Shown here: positions 1 through 12,568 of the stretch, piece after piece
Numbering within the stretch: position 1 is the stretch's first letter
Layout of the letters: each line of letters starts with the position of its first letter
From: Cyathus striatus
Taxonomy: Eukaryota; Basidiomycota; Agaricomycetes; Agaricales; Nidulariaceae
Length of the DNA: 64,000 bases
NCBI GenBank assembly: GCA_025738555.1
Contig: JAOVFP010000003.1
Coordinates: forward strand, 558,001 to 622,000
Direction: 5' to 3'
Program-made: the position numbers and the translations under genes
The notes under the pieces: model-generated
What the model saw: the letters and a program-made list of their open reading frames with translations, nothing else
What the model was told of the DNA's origin: nothing
Databases searched by the model: none

Positions 1-1196
1 AAGTGAACCATCTTTTTTCTTAATAAAGAAGAATGGTGATGCCCAAGGTGATTTCGAAGGTCGGATACATCCTGAATTAAGGTTCTTGTCAAGGAACTCA
101 TCGAGTTGTTTTTGTTCATCTAGATTTAACAGATAGATCTTGCAATCAAATGATGTCACTCCCAGTAATAATTCTATTGCATGATCCCATGGTCAGTGAG
201 GTGGAAGTTTATCAAATGATTCCTTTGCGAATACTTTTTCGAATTCATGGTAATACATTGGAATAGTTTCTTTCCAATGCTTCTTTGGTTTTTGCTGATT
301 TTGAGCTTCAGCAATTTTCGAAGCAGTGGTTTGGAACACTCTCAATTCGATTTGTTCAAAAATGTTTACCACTATGATGTGATCATCTGTTTCAAGATCT
401 ATCTGTTCATCTAGATCAGATTCTTCTTCTTCTGGATCCATCATATTGATTAATGGAGTACATTCTATCGGACAACATGTAAACTTGATGGTTTCATTTT
501 TCCAATCTATTTCTGGATTGTGAGTTCGAAGCCAATCATGTCCTATGAACATAGATGCTTTTCCTAAATTTATAATGGCTAGTTGTAGTATTTCCACGTG
601 TCTACCAAGTCTTACTCTTAGTTCGACATAATTGGTTATAGATCCATCACTATTAAGGGTTCTGTCTGCATTGTAAACTGGAGTGGGCCATGGAAATTTC
701 TTTGTCGTGATTTGATTGTCTTCTACAAATTTCCGATTAATGCATGTTCCTGTACTTCTGCTATCTAGTAACGCTTTTACTCCATATGTCTGTTGAGTGT
801 CCAATGTTGTAACTGTTAAATTAAGATCCATTTGATTTCCGTTTGTTCCTCGGATAAATCTTTTAGGTTTTCTTAATTCTTCTAGAGTGGGAATTACTTC
901 TTGATCCAAAAGGTTGTTTAACTCTGAAATTGTTTTCTGAGTTACTTCAGGTCTTCATTTAGGATGTGTCCAAATACTAAGTGTTGCCAAGGCAAGTTCC
1001 GATATTTGGTCTTTTAATCTCCATGCGACCCAATACACGTTTCCGGGTTTTACTTCCTGATTAGGGAAGGTGCGCTTAGATCGTTCCTTTTGTTGCGATA
1101 CGAACTTAGATTCCAGATCAATCGTAGGTACAGCTACATCATATGGTACATAAATAGAGGCCGGCGAGTTCGTGCTTACTGCTGGCCTTGGGGAAA
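1..1196 (-). pseudogene. pol: gypsy element 1 pol fragment: protease and start of reverse transcriptase
   Basis: Minus-strand frames align with the N-terminal third of the element 2 polyprotein. The longest open piece (193-909) contains the retropepsin region. The active-site triplet DSG of element 2 reads DSR here (LLDSRSTGTC), which should abolish protease activity. The frame stops at 193-195 just after FDKLPPH, where element 2 continues with [11 protein letters not shown]; homologous RT sequence resumes below 190 to the window edge. Positions about 910-1175 hold the broken N-terminal region. Pol enters in the -1 frame relative to gag after the heptamer at 1194-1200. Confidence 0.88.
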
Positions 1197-2414
1197 ACCC
1201 AATTGAGTAATAAGGAGAGCTCGTTGGTCTTCGGATAGTTTAGTGATATCTGGTAGTTCTACTACTCCACTAGTGGAGGCTACAGGTATCAAAGAGTCCA
1301 TGTTTAAGTTATGTTGTACATATGGGCCACGAGGGTTCTTAGGGCATGTGTTGGACATGTGTCCTTTTTCCTTGCAATAAAAACAGCGACCTTCTTTCTT
1401 AAGTTGGTTGAGATCCATATGATAACCACCTTGTGATACTGTGAGATTGGATTGGTTCAGTGTCTGTTGTTGAGTTTGTCTGGTTGGGGTCATGGTGTTG
1501 GGTGTGTTCGGTGGTCGACTGTTATTTTGATTTTTGGGTCACGTCTGTTGTGTGAGGCATCCAAAATTAGCTTCCTGTCGATTCCTATTGTATTCCGCAG
1601 CTTTATCGACCCAATCAATAAGTTTATCAGTGACTTTAAGTCCACCGACTTCCATAAGTCTTCGTGCTAGTAATGGGTGCATTCCTCGGTGGTATTTGTC
1701 TACTAAAGCAGTATTATCGAATCCTGACAGATTCATCCATTGCATAAAATTGATAGTGTAGTCTTCAACTGGTCAATTTCCCTGTACAACCTTGTTGATC
1801 TGTTCGATTGCATTGTTCTGGGTTTTCATTGATATGAAGAAGAATTCTAACCTTTTGACAAATGTATCCCAGTTTGCAAAAGGGCATGCATGTACGAACA
1901 CTTTGTGTTTTACTGCTGGTGATGTGTCTGTTGCTGCGATATCAACCTTCTGAGTGTCCTGTAGTGTTGGTTCCTGTCCGTTATGTTGTAATTTCCATTG
2001 AGCTCATTCTTTGTTAAATGAGATCAGATCTCCTAAGAATGTGTCAGCCCATCATTGGGCTCGATTGTCTTTTCCCTTTTTTACTTTCAGTAATGCGATT
2101 GTGATCTTTTTCCAATCATTCATGATGTTCTTCTCTTGGAAGTATAACATCATTCTCCTGATCCAGTTGTTAACGGTGTGAGGGTCTCCCTCATAGTCTT
2201 CAGGAATCTCGACCTTTTCCTTTGGTTCAGGTCGATCTTCCTTAATTCCTTCTCTAATCTCCGTAATAATCCCCTGGGTCATAGTGGAGATTCCTTCTGT
2301 GACTATCTGCTTATTGGCAGGTGTCATATTATTCCATCTGGTAACTATTTCATCTTTCATAAAGACTGCCACTAGGGTGCCGATGAATCCAAGAATAACC
2401 TCGAGAGAGATCAT
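1176..2414 (-). pseudogene. gag: gypsy element 1 gag, broken
   Basis: Gag starts at an ATG at 2414 and ends with TAA at 1176-1178, but is interrupted by several stops and frame breaks (open pieces 2052-2414, 1539-1745, 1176-1493). The N-terminal piece has a hydrophobic start (MISLEVILGFIGTLVAVF) and a retrotransposon-gag-like stretch with the pattern GDP..VNNWIRRM. The C-terminal piece carries a CCHC zinc knuckle (CFYCKEKGHMSNTC) and ends LGFPQGQQ exactly as in element 2. The capsid region matches element 2 only faintly, although the flanking parts match well. Confidence 0.85.
1194..1200 (-). promoter_or_regulatory. candidate -1 ribosomal frameshift heptamer, element 1
   Basis: On the minus strand the gag frame reads G GGT TTT, a heptamer of the X XXY YYZ class, six codons before the gag stop; pol continues in the -1 frame. 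The same heptamer sits at the same place in element 2 (20212-20218). In element 1 the inner pairs of the downstream hairpin are lost by mutation. Confidence 0.5.
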
Positions 2415-2417
2415 TTT

Positions 2418-2858
2418 CTAAAAGTTGGGGTTGTCGGGGTATGTGGGTGTAGGTAGTTCTCTACCATCATTGTGAATGGTGTTGAGAAGGGTTTTGTATC
2501 CTAATGGAGAGTAGAAGTCTTGTTCGAAGGGTGATATGTATCTTGTAGGTGTACTAAATCTTAGTGTGTCGTTGTGTCTGGGTTCAGTGATAATAGTAAG
2601 GGTTCGAAGGATGGGATGTGGTGGTGGAGTGGGAATATGGGGTAACAGAATGTAATTGGGGTTTTGGGCAAGAGAAGGGTAGGTGTTAGGGTCAAAATCC
2701 AAGTTGTCGGAGTCCACCAACACTGCTCTCGGAGTTTGTGGATGGGAATAGGGTGTGGGTCGAGATCGAGGAAGATAGATGGGTACGGAGGAGGAAGGGA
2801 TGTGATAGGATTGGGATCGGAGAGATCGAAGGGTTTGGGAGCGAGTGATTGGTGCCAC
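2418..2858 (-). CDS. upstream open frame between 5' LTR and gag (element 1)
   Basis: An open frame of about 146 codons ends four bases before the gag ATG. It is rich in Ser, Pro, Arg and Thr and starts (V)APITRSQTLRSLRS. Element 2 has the same peptide at 22098-21545 but with a frame break from an 8-base length difference. I recognise no domain. There is no ATG at its head in either element (GTG here, CTG in element 2), so translation would need a non-AUG start. It may be only an open stretch of a non-coding leader. Confidence 0.25.
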   Translation of the reverse strand: MAPITRSQTLRSLRSQSYHIPSSSVPIYLPRSRPTPYSHPQTPRAVLVDSDNLDFDPNTYPSLAQNPNYILLPHIPTPPPHPILRTLTIITEPRHNDTLRFSTPTRYISPFEQDFYSPLGYKTLLNTIHNDGRELPTPTYPDNPNF

Positions 2859-2920
2859 TGTGAAGGATGAAGTAACAGAAGCTCTTGATGATGCTCGGAG
2901 ACTAGCGAGATGTCCTAAGT

Positions 2921-3034
2921 CTCACACACACCAATTTGCAGATAGAACCAGCTGGGGCAACACGTGGTAGCCTCCCCAGTCACTGGCGCCGTGCCAAACT
3001 CAAGGCAGAGGGCCTAAGATGATCGGTAATTCGG
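2921..3034 (-). promoter_or_regulatory. conserved leader block, gypsy element 1
   Basis: About 114 bases of the untranslated leader are almost identical to 22036-22149 of element 2 (about six differences), clearly better conserved than the flanking upstream frame. It holds the palindromes CAGCTG, CACGTG and GGCGCC within about 60 bases. A packaging or dimerisation signal is an inference from position and conservation. Confidence 0.45.
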
Positions 3035-3209
3035 ATAGTGTTGGGCTCAACATTACACCAATCCTCTCGTACTTCCAAGTACAACAATCAAGTCTATCGA
3101 ACAGGGTGTATGTCTGGTCCAAGAGGTCCAAGACGGGGAACGTGGTATAGAAAAAAGTTTTGCCAGGGGTCGGCGAGAGAAGAGAGTTCAAGGTCGAGAA
3201 ATGAGGTAG

Positions 3210-3220
3210 ATTCTTGTGCT
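3210..3220 (-). promoter_or_regulatory. predicted self-priming primer-binding site, element 1
   Basis: The sense-strand sequence AGCACAAGAAT, two bases inside the 5' LTR edge, is perfectly complementary to ATTCTTGTGCT within the LTR (3315-3325). No tRNA-type TGG follows the LTR. This matches the self-priming layout known for Tf1 and related chromoviruses, in which the mRNA 5' end folds back as primer. Confidence 0.65.
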
Positions 3221-3222
3221 TT

Positions 3223-3598
3223 TGTTAGCGACAGACAAGCAATATGCTCGAAGTCGAACTCAAACACTCGAATATGGAATATGAATGACTCTTATTGCTA
3301 ATCTGGAATAAACCAGCACAAGAATAGTGTACTACTGACTAGAAAGACCACATTTATAGAAAAGAACCATGATGTAATCACATGTAAGTAGCTTATACTA
3401 CAATGCATGTCTACTGTGCATTTACATTAAGAACTCATGTACTACGTATGGCTGAACTGTGTGATTGTGCCCACAGTCATGATGAGTAACGTATGTTGAT
3501 ATGCATGGTGTCCGCATTGTAGGTCATGTGACTAGTCACATGACATAGATAAGATAGTTGATTAGATAAAAGATTAGATAAACGGTGAAATCCTAACA
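3223..3598 (-). repeat. 5' LTR of gypsy element 1
   Basis: A 376-bp LTR begins TGTTAG and ends CTAACA, as in the 385-bp LTRs of element 2, and can be aligned to them along its length with many substitutions and small indels. It contains the putative RNA start motif at 3315-3325 (sense ATTCTTGTGCT). The partner LTR is outside the window. Confidence 0.88.
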
Positions 3599-5329
3599 CA
3601 GAGGCTACAGCTGCTTATATGGGAATTACACACTATTAAGGGAAAGTCACAAAAATGAAGCTATTGACTAGACAGGCAAGAAGGAAGACACATTGGACAT
3701 AAGCTAAAGTTGGATAGCAACACGTCAGGTTGTTGAGTTGAGGTACATTGACACCATTTGTTTTGTGGTTACAGACATACAGGAATCTGAAACTTTCTTT
3801 TATTATATGAAAGGATTTGAAAGTGACACCAGCTTTAGGTTGCTTTTCAACACCATATATGGCTATAAATTGAAATCTCGTCACCGGAGATCATCAATTT
3901 GTTATTACAGATGACAATGTTCAGTTTGGTACTGCAGGGACCAGGTGTCAAGCAAAATAATCCATATGCCTGAGCCATTGTTCGTGGCATTCAAAATTGC
4001 TGCTATGTCTAGCAGAAAAAACATACAGAATAAAATCGGAATTAAGCCATTTCAGTAACTAACAGCATCTATCCACTTTCACATGTTTCGGTTCGGACAC
4101 CTCAGACAGGCCTAAATCAGGTTCATGTAAATATGGTACATCCTGATTTTTGTAACAATTAGAATATGCCATAAAATATGTAATGTGTCAGATGCATTAG
4201 AAAATTCTAAATTGGGTAATACATCTGCTTATTGTTCCAATTGTTTCGTGCTGATTTTACCTGTGCAACGTGAACCGAGCCTCCGAAAAATTTCCGATTG
4301 GCCTAGGAACAGATGGGGTCACGGATCTTATTGTAAATATGTTGCATGGATCGGTCAGTTTTCCTATTCTTGCACATACTCTAGATTTGTTCACACATCA
4401 GTCAGATAACATATTTTAATAACTATTCTAATTGTTAAGTAAATCGGGTTGTACCATATTTACAGCGATCCGATCCACCCTTGTCTGAGGTGGGATGGTT
4501 CAAATTTACTAAGTACGAGTGCAGTCCTTCCGACTCCTTGTTGATAATTTGCATCAACGCCAACCAGAACCACAGGCCTAAGTCTCAATGTTTTTAGTTC
4601 ATGAATCTACCTTTGTGTGAAGTGCTTTAATACTACTATGCTACTACATCCTCAAAGATCTAACCTAAAACATAATTTTTAAGCATTGCAGAGGGGCAGA
4701 CGGCGACTTACGGCAACATAGTCAATCTAAAATTTAGATATAACGAGATACAGAGGACCAAACTTATTTTCTACTTACTCTTTGGCGGCTTGGCCTCAAA
4801 TTTTATATGTTATTGTGCAATTATTAAACTAATACATAATTATTAATATTTTAATTTAATGTGTACGAGCTTAATAATAGCTGAAGGGCGCCAGTGGTTT
4901 GCTTAAGTTTGCATGTTCGCAATTTGGCGCTTATAGACGCGCGTTGAGGTTTGCGAGTTCCAGCGAACTGACGTGTCGGGATGTCACGTGACGCAATCTA
5001 GATATACCAAGATACATAAGACCGTCTAACGATATAGACTGCGGAGACCCAACCGATTTCGGCACCGACACCATGCTCGAGGGCGAATGGGACTTGGCTT
5101 TTCTTAGATCGAATGATGCGCTGAATCCTAGTCTCATGGGGCCTCGAAGATATTTCTTACATGGTCGAGTACGGTAGCAAGTGAGTAACGAGGAAGATGC
5201 TAAGGATGGTCGTCGTTGTCACTGATGAGCTCGACTTATTGGTGACCATGTCATATCAAATTCATCCTTCGAAACAACCCAACCTGTGTTTAACATCAGA
5301 CTAAGTAAACTACGAAGGAATCTTCACTC
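3599..5329. other. no recognisable gene
   Basis: This stretch follows the LTR of element 1. Open frames are short (for example 3636-3884 minus and 4185-4409 plus), without recognisable domains or consistent splice structure. I see no tRNA, no long repeat shared with the rest of the window and no convincing promoter. Confidence 0.5.
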
Positions 5330-5950
5330 ACAGCAAATTCCTCAGTACACACGAGGCGTCCAGGGCCAAGTGACTAACACTCGCACCAGGAGATGTAGTC
5401 GCGCCCCAACGAAACGACACAGACTAGTTGTTAGTCACTGGAAACCCAGGCGATTTCGTACGAACCACCTTCCTCTATGACTAAAGAGGGGGTACCCGGT
5501 AAAGAGAACCATGTCTATGTCTACTAGCATCGTCGCAAAAGCGTTAACACATGCGTGTTGAGGATGGCAGTCAGGACCTGGCTTGAACCTGCGACACGAG
5601 TGTACAGTACGTACGTATCCTGCAGCACACGTAATTCTAAACGTCGTCAGCAATGTATCATCATAAAAAGCAAACAACTCACACCCAACGCTCACCGTAA
5701 CGTAACCAACCATGCGAGACCTAAATCCCTCTTCCAAAACAAACCTATCTTGCTTGATATCAGACGACTCCGAGCAAGAATCATGAATCACGCAATGAAT
5801 TCCTCTTCAGTAGCCCAAAGAGTCCCGAGCCAAGTGACTAACACTCGCACCAAGGGATGCAGTAGTGCCCTCGAAACAACGTAGACTGCTTACTAGCTTC
5901 ACTGCGGAAACTCAGGTGATTTCGTACACCATCCTCGAAGACTGACGGGA
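5330..5950. repeat. dispersed repeat R1, copy a
   Basis: The sequence around 5500-5950 is similar to 36750-37080 (same strand) and to 51640-51940 (opposite strand), with a shared core around CAGCACACGTAATTCTAAAC. Within this copy the stretch near 5341-5465 is partly repeated near 5815-5930 (shared CAAGTGACTAACACTCGCAC). No intact frame is shared by all copies, so I call it a dispersed, perhaps formerly genic, repeat of unknown nature. Confidence 0.65.
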
Positions 5951-6239
5951 CCGTGTGTAGTGTTCACAATCACAATCGCACCCAAGACCTGAACTGCGCT
6001 TATACGCTGTTGCGCACACCAACTACCATATGCTGTATAGTAGAAAGGAGAATCTTCAATCGACGCAATTATAGCTAGCAGAGAACAATGTTGATCGTTA
6101 GCCTTAGATTTCTGGATGACAGCAAGTTCAACTTACTGAGTCTTGCACTAGGGGACATCGTCACGTATTCGGATGAGTCGTTGCGCACACCCAGCACATC
6201 GCTCTCAAATGGCCCTCCTCCTTCCCGATCGTAATCCTC

Positions 6240-6600
6240 CTCTCCTCTTCTACACTCTCCTCCTCGACTCAGACAGCGTCTTCCCAACTCCATTCCCTCC
6301 GTATTGCCTAGGAATCCCGATGAAGGCGAACACTGGCACTGATACAGCCTGTTCTAGGCTAATGAAACCTCTAAGATAACGATGTAAGTTAAGAAGCAAA
6401 GAAGGAAGAAAGGAGGTAAACGGACCAGGCACGTATCCTCTGATTTCTTCTCCAACTAGCAACCTCGTCAGGTGCGAGTGCATTCACCCACCCTATCTGG
6501 CTCAGCAGTCCTGTCGATGGCATAGTCTGAACCTCTCCAATACTCACCTCGTGCGGAGTAACTCGGTGGTGATATGATACACCATAGGGGAAAGGAGTCC
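6240..6600. repeat. dispersed repeat R2, copy a
   Basis: Similar to 37690-38000 in the same orientation; shared blocks include GATACAGCCTGTTC-like and GAAGGAAGAAAGGAGG stretches. In both places R2 follows R1, and a NACHT gene follows R2, which supports one larger ancestral duplication. No shared open frame is preserved. Confidence 0.6.
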
Positions 6601-9600
6601 TCAGTCGATGTCATTCTCCCCTCATCACGATAGACTCCAGATAACTCGAATATACCACGTCCAGGCAGCAGCTATGTGTCTGCCTCTCGTGTTCACGATG
6701 TACATACGGGATGGAAGATCAAAGAGTGTGCCCCCCCCCCCCTTCCCGATGCACGTTCTGCAATGGTGTACCTGGTATTGCGATGCATTGTCGGTGGTTG
6801 GTCGGCAGAGGTGGGCATGCCAAATACACAACCAATACACCAATACACAGTGACAAGAGGAGCGGTGCCGAGCTTCATGCCCGCCTGGCGCTTACGCACG
6901 TGGCGCCATTTCGCACGCACTGGGCAGCACAATACTCGGGCCGTTGATGTCCGAGATCCTTGGATAAAACTCGATACCAACTCGATACTTCTAAATTTCC
7001 ACATCTTTATCGTATCGTGCTCTCTTAAATTAGTGCCACGCTTGCGTACATTGGTAAGAGTTCGGTTAGTTACTACGGCCATGGCTTTCTCATTGAATTC
7101 CGCATAAAGGGGATCTCTCTGCCCGCCTTCACGAATATTAAGTAGTGACCATTAGAACAGTCGATTTCTGCAACTTCTTGAATGACATCACATTAATGCT
7201 GTACTTGTCGCACGCAAGTACTAGGGGACCGTTCAACTTTGCAGATGTATTCCGAACAACAGCTCCTACATAAGTACTTTACACAAATTGATTCCTGCTC
7301 ATCAATCTAAGCAAGCAAGTTTCACTGGATACCCTTACTACTCGAGCAAAGGACAACCGGTAGAGATCTAAACTTGGGATTTTTCATTTTTTTTGTCGTC
7401 TTCAGTTGAATTTTAGCACATCTGGTACGAGTACATGGGTCGACGGTGTACCGCCAGCTCACATGATTCAATGTTTATACTCGGTGTGAAATGTACATAT
7501 ACGTGTAACAGTGCACCTTTGCATTATTCCACTGCCATCACTAAATTCGGGCAAACCTCCCGTGAGAATATAATGCAATGTGAGTTGATGTGCGCGGTAT
7601 GAGCTGATACAATCTTACGTCGGAGCACAATGCTGCACATGGTAATTCATCGCCACCTCAACTAGCTATTTCTTATGGCTATTCATGATTCTAAATGCTG
7701 CTCATGGGAAATCATGAGTGCGGCATATTATTGCATTTGTAGCATGAGACTGTGGTGAGGTTTCTATAGAATCATAAGTTCATTAACATATTTCGGTGCA
7801 ATCATGACTTTCATGTGTGATAATATTGCACATATTCTTCTTTCCCAAGCAGATGCAGAAAGTATATATGTAATGAAATTAGAAAGTCGAATTAAAAATC
7901 AGAACAAAATATATATTCATCTATATACAATGTACACGGCACTCTGTACTATGGGTCTAAACAACAAAGCTTACCATTCTGTCCTTCGCTTTTCCGGCTG
8001 AGATTCTTTCTATGACGATCAATCCTGTTATGCCGCCTGTGCTGATGATCCAGGGATACCAAAGGAGTCACTAATATATGAGACTATTAAACGGTGAATG
8101 TCAGAAAGTAATGGTGATACAGCGACACCCTTACCTAGACGAATTCTTGCATCGCTACAGGTGCTACTTAGCCATTATGAAAATATACAATAACGGCATC
8201 AAATGTAATGGACATACTCATGCCTCTACGCACAAAATGACTTATCGCCAGAGCTGATACATGTACATGTAAACAGTAGCAAGTATCTATTAGATACATT
8301 ATACACTCAATTGAAATGAACATATGAAGGAAATGTATAAACTTACTTGTGTGCGAATAAGAAATGTGCAATGGAGTAAAAGTTGGTGATACATCAAAGA
8401 GAGGGCTGACAAGTATGAAGTTAAACGCAGGACGAAAGATAGCGAAAGATCCGGTATAATGGGCTTACATATATCTTACTCTACATCGCCACATGGGGTA
8501 TTCAAAATTCATATTTAGCGAGAGCGGGAGCTGGCGCGACGGATCCTGACTCCTGATGTGTACCAATTCTATTGCAGAATCGACCGCACATATTTCTGGA
8601 CCACAAAAAGTCCAGCCCTACATGTATGTCCGTCATCGAAATGCCTAGGCACAATTCCGTGAGTATGGGGTAAGACAGTCGGCAGGCCTGAGTGACTGTG
8701 ACTTTGCATTTGCCAAGCATTCCGGAAGTTTAGGTACCTCTATCGCCCATGATCCGCTAGAATCCAGATTGGATCAATCGCATGGTTGCAGTACTAAAAC
8801 ATCATGACCACCATTCCGCACTCTAAAGCGATTAAGAACGGTGTCAGCACACGGACTTCTAATTCCGCGACTTGACGGTGTCTCAATGCTATCTTCGGAA
8901 ACGTTTAGCTGGAAGGCTCTGTGCCACCTTACAAGTTGTGTAACAGTCATGGGGTAGTACCTGTAAGTCGGACGAGGATACGTGCCACGTTTGGCGGGAG
9001 AGAACACTCTCAACAACGGGAAGGAAGTTGGGCACCTTTGATGAGAAATTGTAATAGTTTCTCATAATGTTATAATCATAGACGAGTTAGTCCGAGTTTA
9101 AAATGAACAAGGAGAGTGCTGCATTGCTTCGAAGAGGCAAAAGTTGACACATACAAAATGCTGCTTATGAGATACTATAATAAAAGACTTGTGAGTCTTA
9201 TGTGAGTCAAACATAATATGTTGATAAGAGCATACCCGCTTATCAACAGTATCTGGGCTCGTGAAATGTATATGTCCACTTGTACATACGATACAATATC
9301 TTAGTGAGATCAGGGGTGTTGTATACTATGATATCAACATCACAACCAGCGCATAACCGCTCATAACCCCCGTGAGACATGTGCGGCTATTTGAGACTTT
9401 CACCGATTTAGTGATGGCCCACTAACCGTCCCAAATGCTGAGTAGCCGATATCAACAGCGTAGTAGCAGGTGCTTAATGTTTTACTCGTGGTCATTTGTG
9501 AAACATTCCGTTACTAGCTGAGCCTATATCGTCGCCTGAACTCGCCGCTCTGAATGTACTTGGATACTCGAACCACGGCTGTCAGTAGGTATTGCAGACA

Positions 9601-9689
9601 ACAGCCCTAATTTTAAACATAATGAAGCAAATGAGCATTCTGGGAGAGGCTGTGCAGATCTCCGCTAGACAGGGACTCGATATTTCTGT
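6601..9689. other. no recognisable gene
   Basis: About 3 kb without a supportable gene. It holds a run of ten C at about 6730, scattered short frames on both strands and AT-rich stretches with ATG/CAT-rich inverted motifs near 7700. I found no domain, no LTR and no terminal repeats here. Confidence 0.45.
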
Positions 9690-9928
9690 TAGGTGTGCGT
9701 AGAGGTTGAGAACCACGTGGTAACTAGATACGCGTATACTCTAAATGGGACTTACCGAGATGAGATAGATGCATTCTCATGAGATATCATTCAATCTGCA
9801 CAGCCCATCCGTTATCGATGATGATAGCATACACGTTCAGCGATAAGAATATCTTAATAAACCCTCCAGCTCGATTGATGAACACTTCATTCCCACCTCC
9901 CCAGTAGCATCCCTGAGCGAACCTTGTC
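9690..9928 (+). repeat. duplicated 5' flank of NACHT copy A
   Basis: The upstream region shares blocks with 39000-39428 in front of copy B: the GACTTACCGAGRTGA motif, the TCTCATGAGAT palindrome, and the final block before the ATG (AACCCTCAGCTCGATTGATG-like). Copy B has the palindrome block about three times. The duplication therefore includes DNA outside the gene. Confidence 0.6.
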
Positions 9929-12568
9929 ATGGCGTTTCGATATGCAAATAATACACACATTGGAAATCTTTACGCAGTCAACAATAGTCGTGGCAGTGAA
10001 TCCGGTACATATAATCTCTCCTTAATATCGTTACATTTTACGAATGATTATAGAATGGGAACAACTTGTGAAAGCCTCATGTCTAGGAGCCACTCATCAA
10101 TCAGAAGAACGCTATGATGCTCCAAAATGTCACCCTGACACCAGAAAAGCAGTGGTAAATAATATAATGAGTTGGGTTGATTCAAAATATCCTGAGAAGA
10201 GAATAATGTGGCTACATGCACCTGCTGGTGCAGGGAAGTCTGCAATCGCTCAAACAGTTGCTGAACGATGTTCTACAGAGAAAAAACTTGTGGCAAGCTT
10301 CTTCTTTTCCAGAACAGCTACCAGAACTGGACGAGATGATGGGACTAAGCTTGTGCCGACAATTGTACACCAACTAGGAAATTTGGTTCTGTCTACAAAG
10401 GAAATCATTATAAATGAACTTGAAAGGAATGATGCATTATTATCACAATCCATGGAAATTCAAATGGAAAGGCTAGTATTGAAGCCACTTGCAGATATAT
10501 ATTTGTCAACTACTTCAGTCAACCAAAATAGAGAGGCTAATGCTACTCACCTCCCGCATCTGGTAATAATTGATGGTTTAGATGAGTGTAGCAGACCTGA
10601 AATGCAATCAAGAATTGTGAAGATGATTGCTAATATATTGTTAAAATCACATATGCCTCTGAGCTTTCTCATTGCAAGCAGACCTGAGTTGGAAATCAGG
10701 AACACATTTAATGATGAAGCTGTTAGTCCATTGTGTACTCCATTAATTCTTGACAATCAATACAACCCTGATAAGGATATAGAAACTTATCTTCAATCTG
10801 AGTTTACCACAGTAAAATGAAAGCACACACTGGCATCTGTACTTTCAAATATGTCAAACTGGCCATCAGAGAATGATTTGAGAATTCTAGTAGAAAGATC
10901 ATCTGGACAGTTTATTTATGCATCTACTGTTATAAAATATATTAAAAATGATTGGCATGATCCCTGTGATAGCCTTAATACTATCATTGATATAAAAATG
11001 GGTGATACAGCTCCATATGCACAGCTGGATGCAGTATATACACACATTCTCTCCATGGCTGTTGGCAACATAGGAAATTACAGGAACATTCAACTTATAT
11101 TTCAAACACAAATGTTTTTATCTTTTAGCTCATATTTTGGGATACATGATCTGGCATTATTTTTGGGAATGTCAAAGTCTCACCTATTGTTACATCTAGC
11201 TGATCTGCACTCTATAGTATTTGTTCCAAAGTCTGATGAAGAACATATACACTTTTTCATGCATCTTTTAGTGACTTTCTGAAGGACTCTGATAGATCAA
11301 AATACTTCCATGTTTCTGAGAAGGATGCCCATATAGCTCTGGGAAACTGTTGCATTGATATCATTGTAAATAATGAAATTCCAATTCACAAGGTTGATCG
11401 CAAAAATCTCACACTCTATTATCCATATACCTACTTTATTGACCATTTGAAAGCAAGTGATTATGATGAAAATCTAACACAAAATTTGTTATTGAAATGT
11501 GGATCAAATATAGAAGCAATAGTGAAAGTTCTTCTGAGGAGTACTTTTGAAAATTATGTTGGTCTCTATGATACATTTTGTATGCTTTATAAATTTGATA
11601 GATCTGCATATGTCTTCTTTGTAAGTTGTATTATTATCTTCATTAAAATTTGAGCTTCATATGTGGTATAATTTCATGTAGGATTCTGCAATTCCATTGA
11701 GTGAGAATGTCTGTAAGATTTTTGGGCAAATGTCATTTACTGTAGCTATTGAATACTGCCTAAATATTTCATCAAGTAATGATGATAAAAAAATTCTATA
11801 TGGATATATAGAAAGTGTATTTAATTTTCATGAGAACAATAGAATTTCTCCCAAAAAGTTATTAGATCATGAATCTGATGATATTGACATTGTTTTGTTG
11901 CAAGAAATCCTTGAAAGTCCTTTGCGAGCAGGTAATTATTTTCTCAATAACATGAAGAGTGAACAAATATTTTGTGGTGCATGGGATTATATAACTGAGT
12001 AAGTTCATAAATTAATGAAAACTTCATCATCAATGTTAACTATTTATTATGATAGTGAAATTATTCATGGTTATGATAGGCAACTTTGTATGTTGTCAGA
12101 TGAGGGTTCTCCAATGGGCTTCAAATATTTGCTCAAAAGAATAAAACCATCCCTCTATTTTAAAGCATTTCTTCAGGAATTTGCACAAGATTTTGAGTAC
12201 TGCTTCTCAACCTTACGGGATACAATATATCCAGAGCATACTATTGAAGATGAATGTGATGTTGTTAAAGATAATATACAATCACTGATGATAGCCATTC
12301 ACAATTTTTTAAAGGTGAGCTCTTTATTAGTACTATTATAGTACTATTTATGTGATTTTAACACATTACTTACAGTGTAAGTTAGGATTGTGAAGTAATA
12401 GAAAATGGAAATGTGTCTGAAAATGAACACTATTATACTCACCAAGTCACAAATTTTGGTACTCACAAATTCAAGAATGCATTAGATGCTAGTTATGAAA
12501 TGGCTATAATGTATTTTTGCAACTCCGAGAGCGACAACTCCAAGAATAATCAAATGTCATTATGGTAG
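9929..12568 (+). pseudogene. NACHT-domain STAND protein, copy A (pseudogene)
   Basis: Paralogue of copy B at 39429-42050. Fungal NACHT proteins are STAND NTPases, often linked to non-self recognition and programmed cell death. The P-loop reads HAPAGAGKS (first Gly replaced by Ala), and Walker B is LVIIDGLDECSR. Disabling changes are a one-base shift near 10040 after the N-terminal segment, TGA at 10818-10820 where copy B has CGA, and another shift near 11265 (HFFMHLL against HFFHASF in B). Three intron positions match copy B: GTAAGT after about 11620, GTAAGTT at about 12000 and GTGAGC at about 12315. The last exon ends at TAG 12566-12568. Retained introns exclude a retrocopy. Confidence 0.88.

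Larger units (their letters stand above)
1..3598 (-). mobile_element. Ty3/gypsy chromovirus-type element 1, 5' half, degenerate
   Basis: This is the 5' part of an LTR retrotransposon on the minus strand; its 3' half lies left of the window. From right to left it holds the 5' LTR (3223-3598), primer site (3210-3220), leader, an upstream open frame, gag and the start of pol. It is collinear with element 2 (15754-22721), and leader, gag C-terminus and protease are clearly alignable. It carries many stops and frame breaks, so it is dead and older than element 2. The capsid part of gag is unlike that of element 2. Confidence 0.92.

Noticed and set aside
5435..5791. 118-codon minus-strand frame in R1
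   Set aside because: The matching repeats at 36.8 and 51.8 kb do not keep the frame, so no coding constraint is visible.
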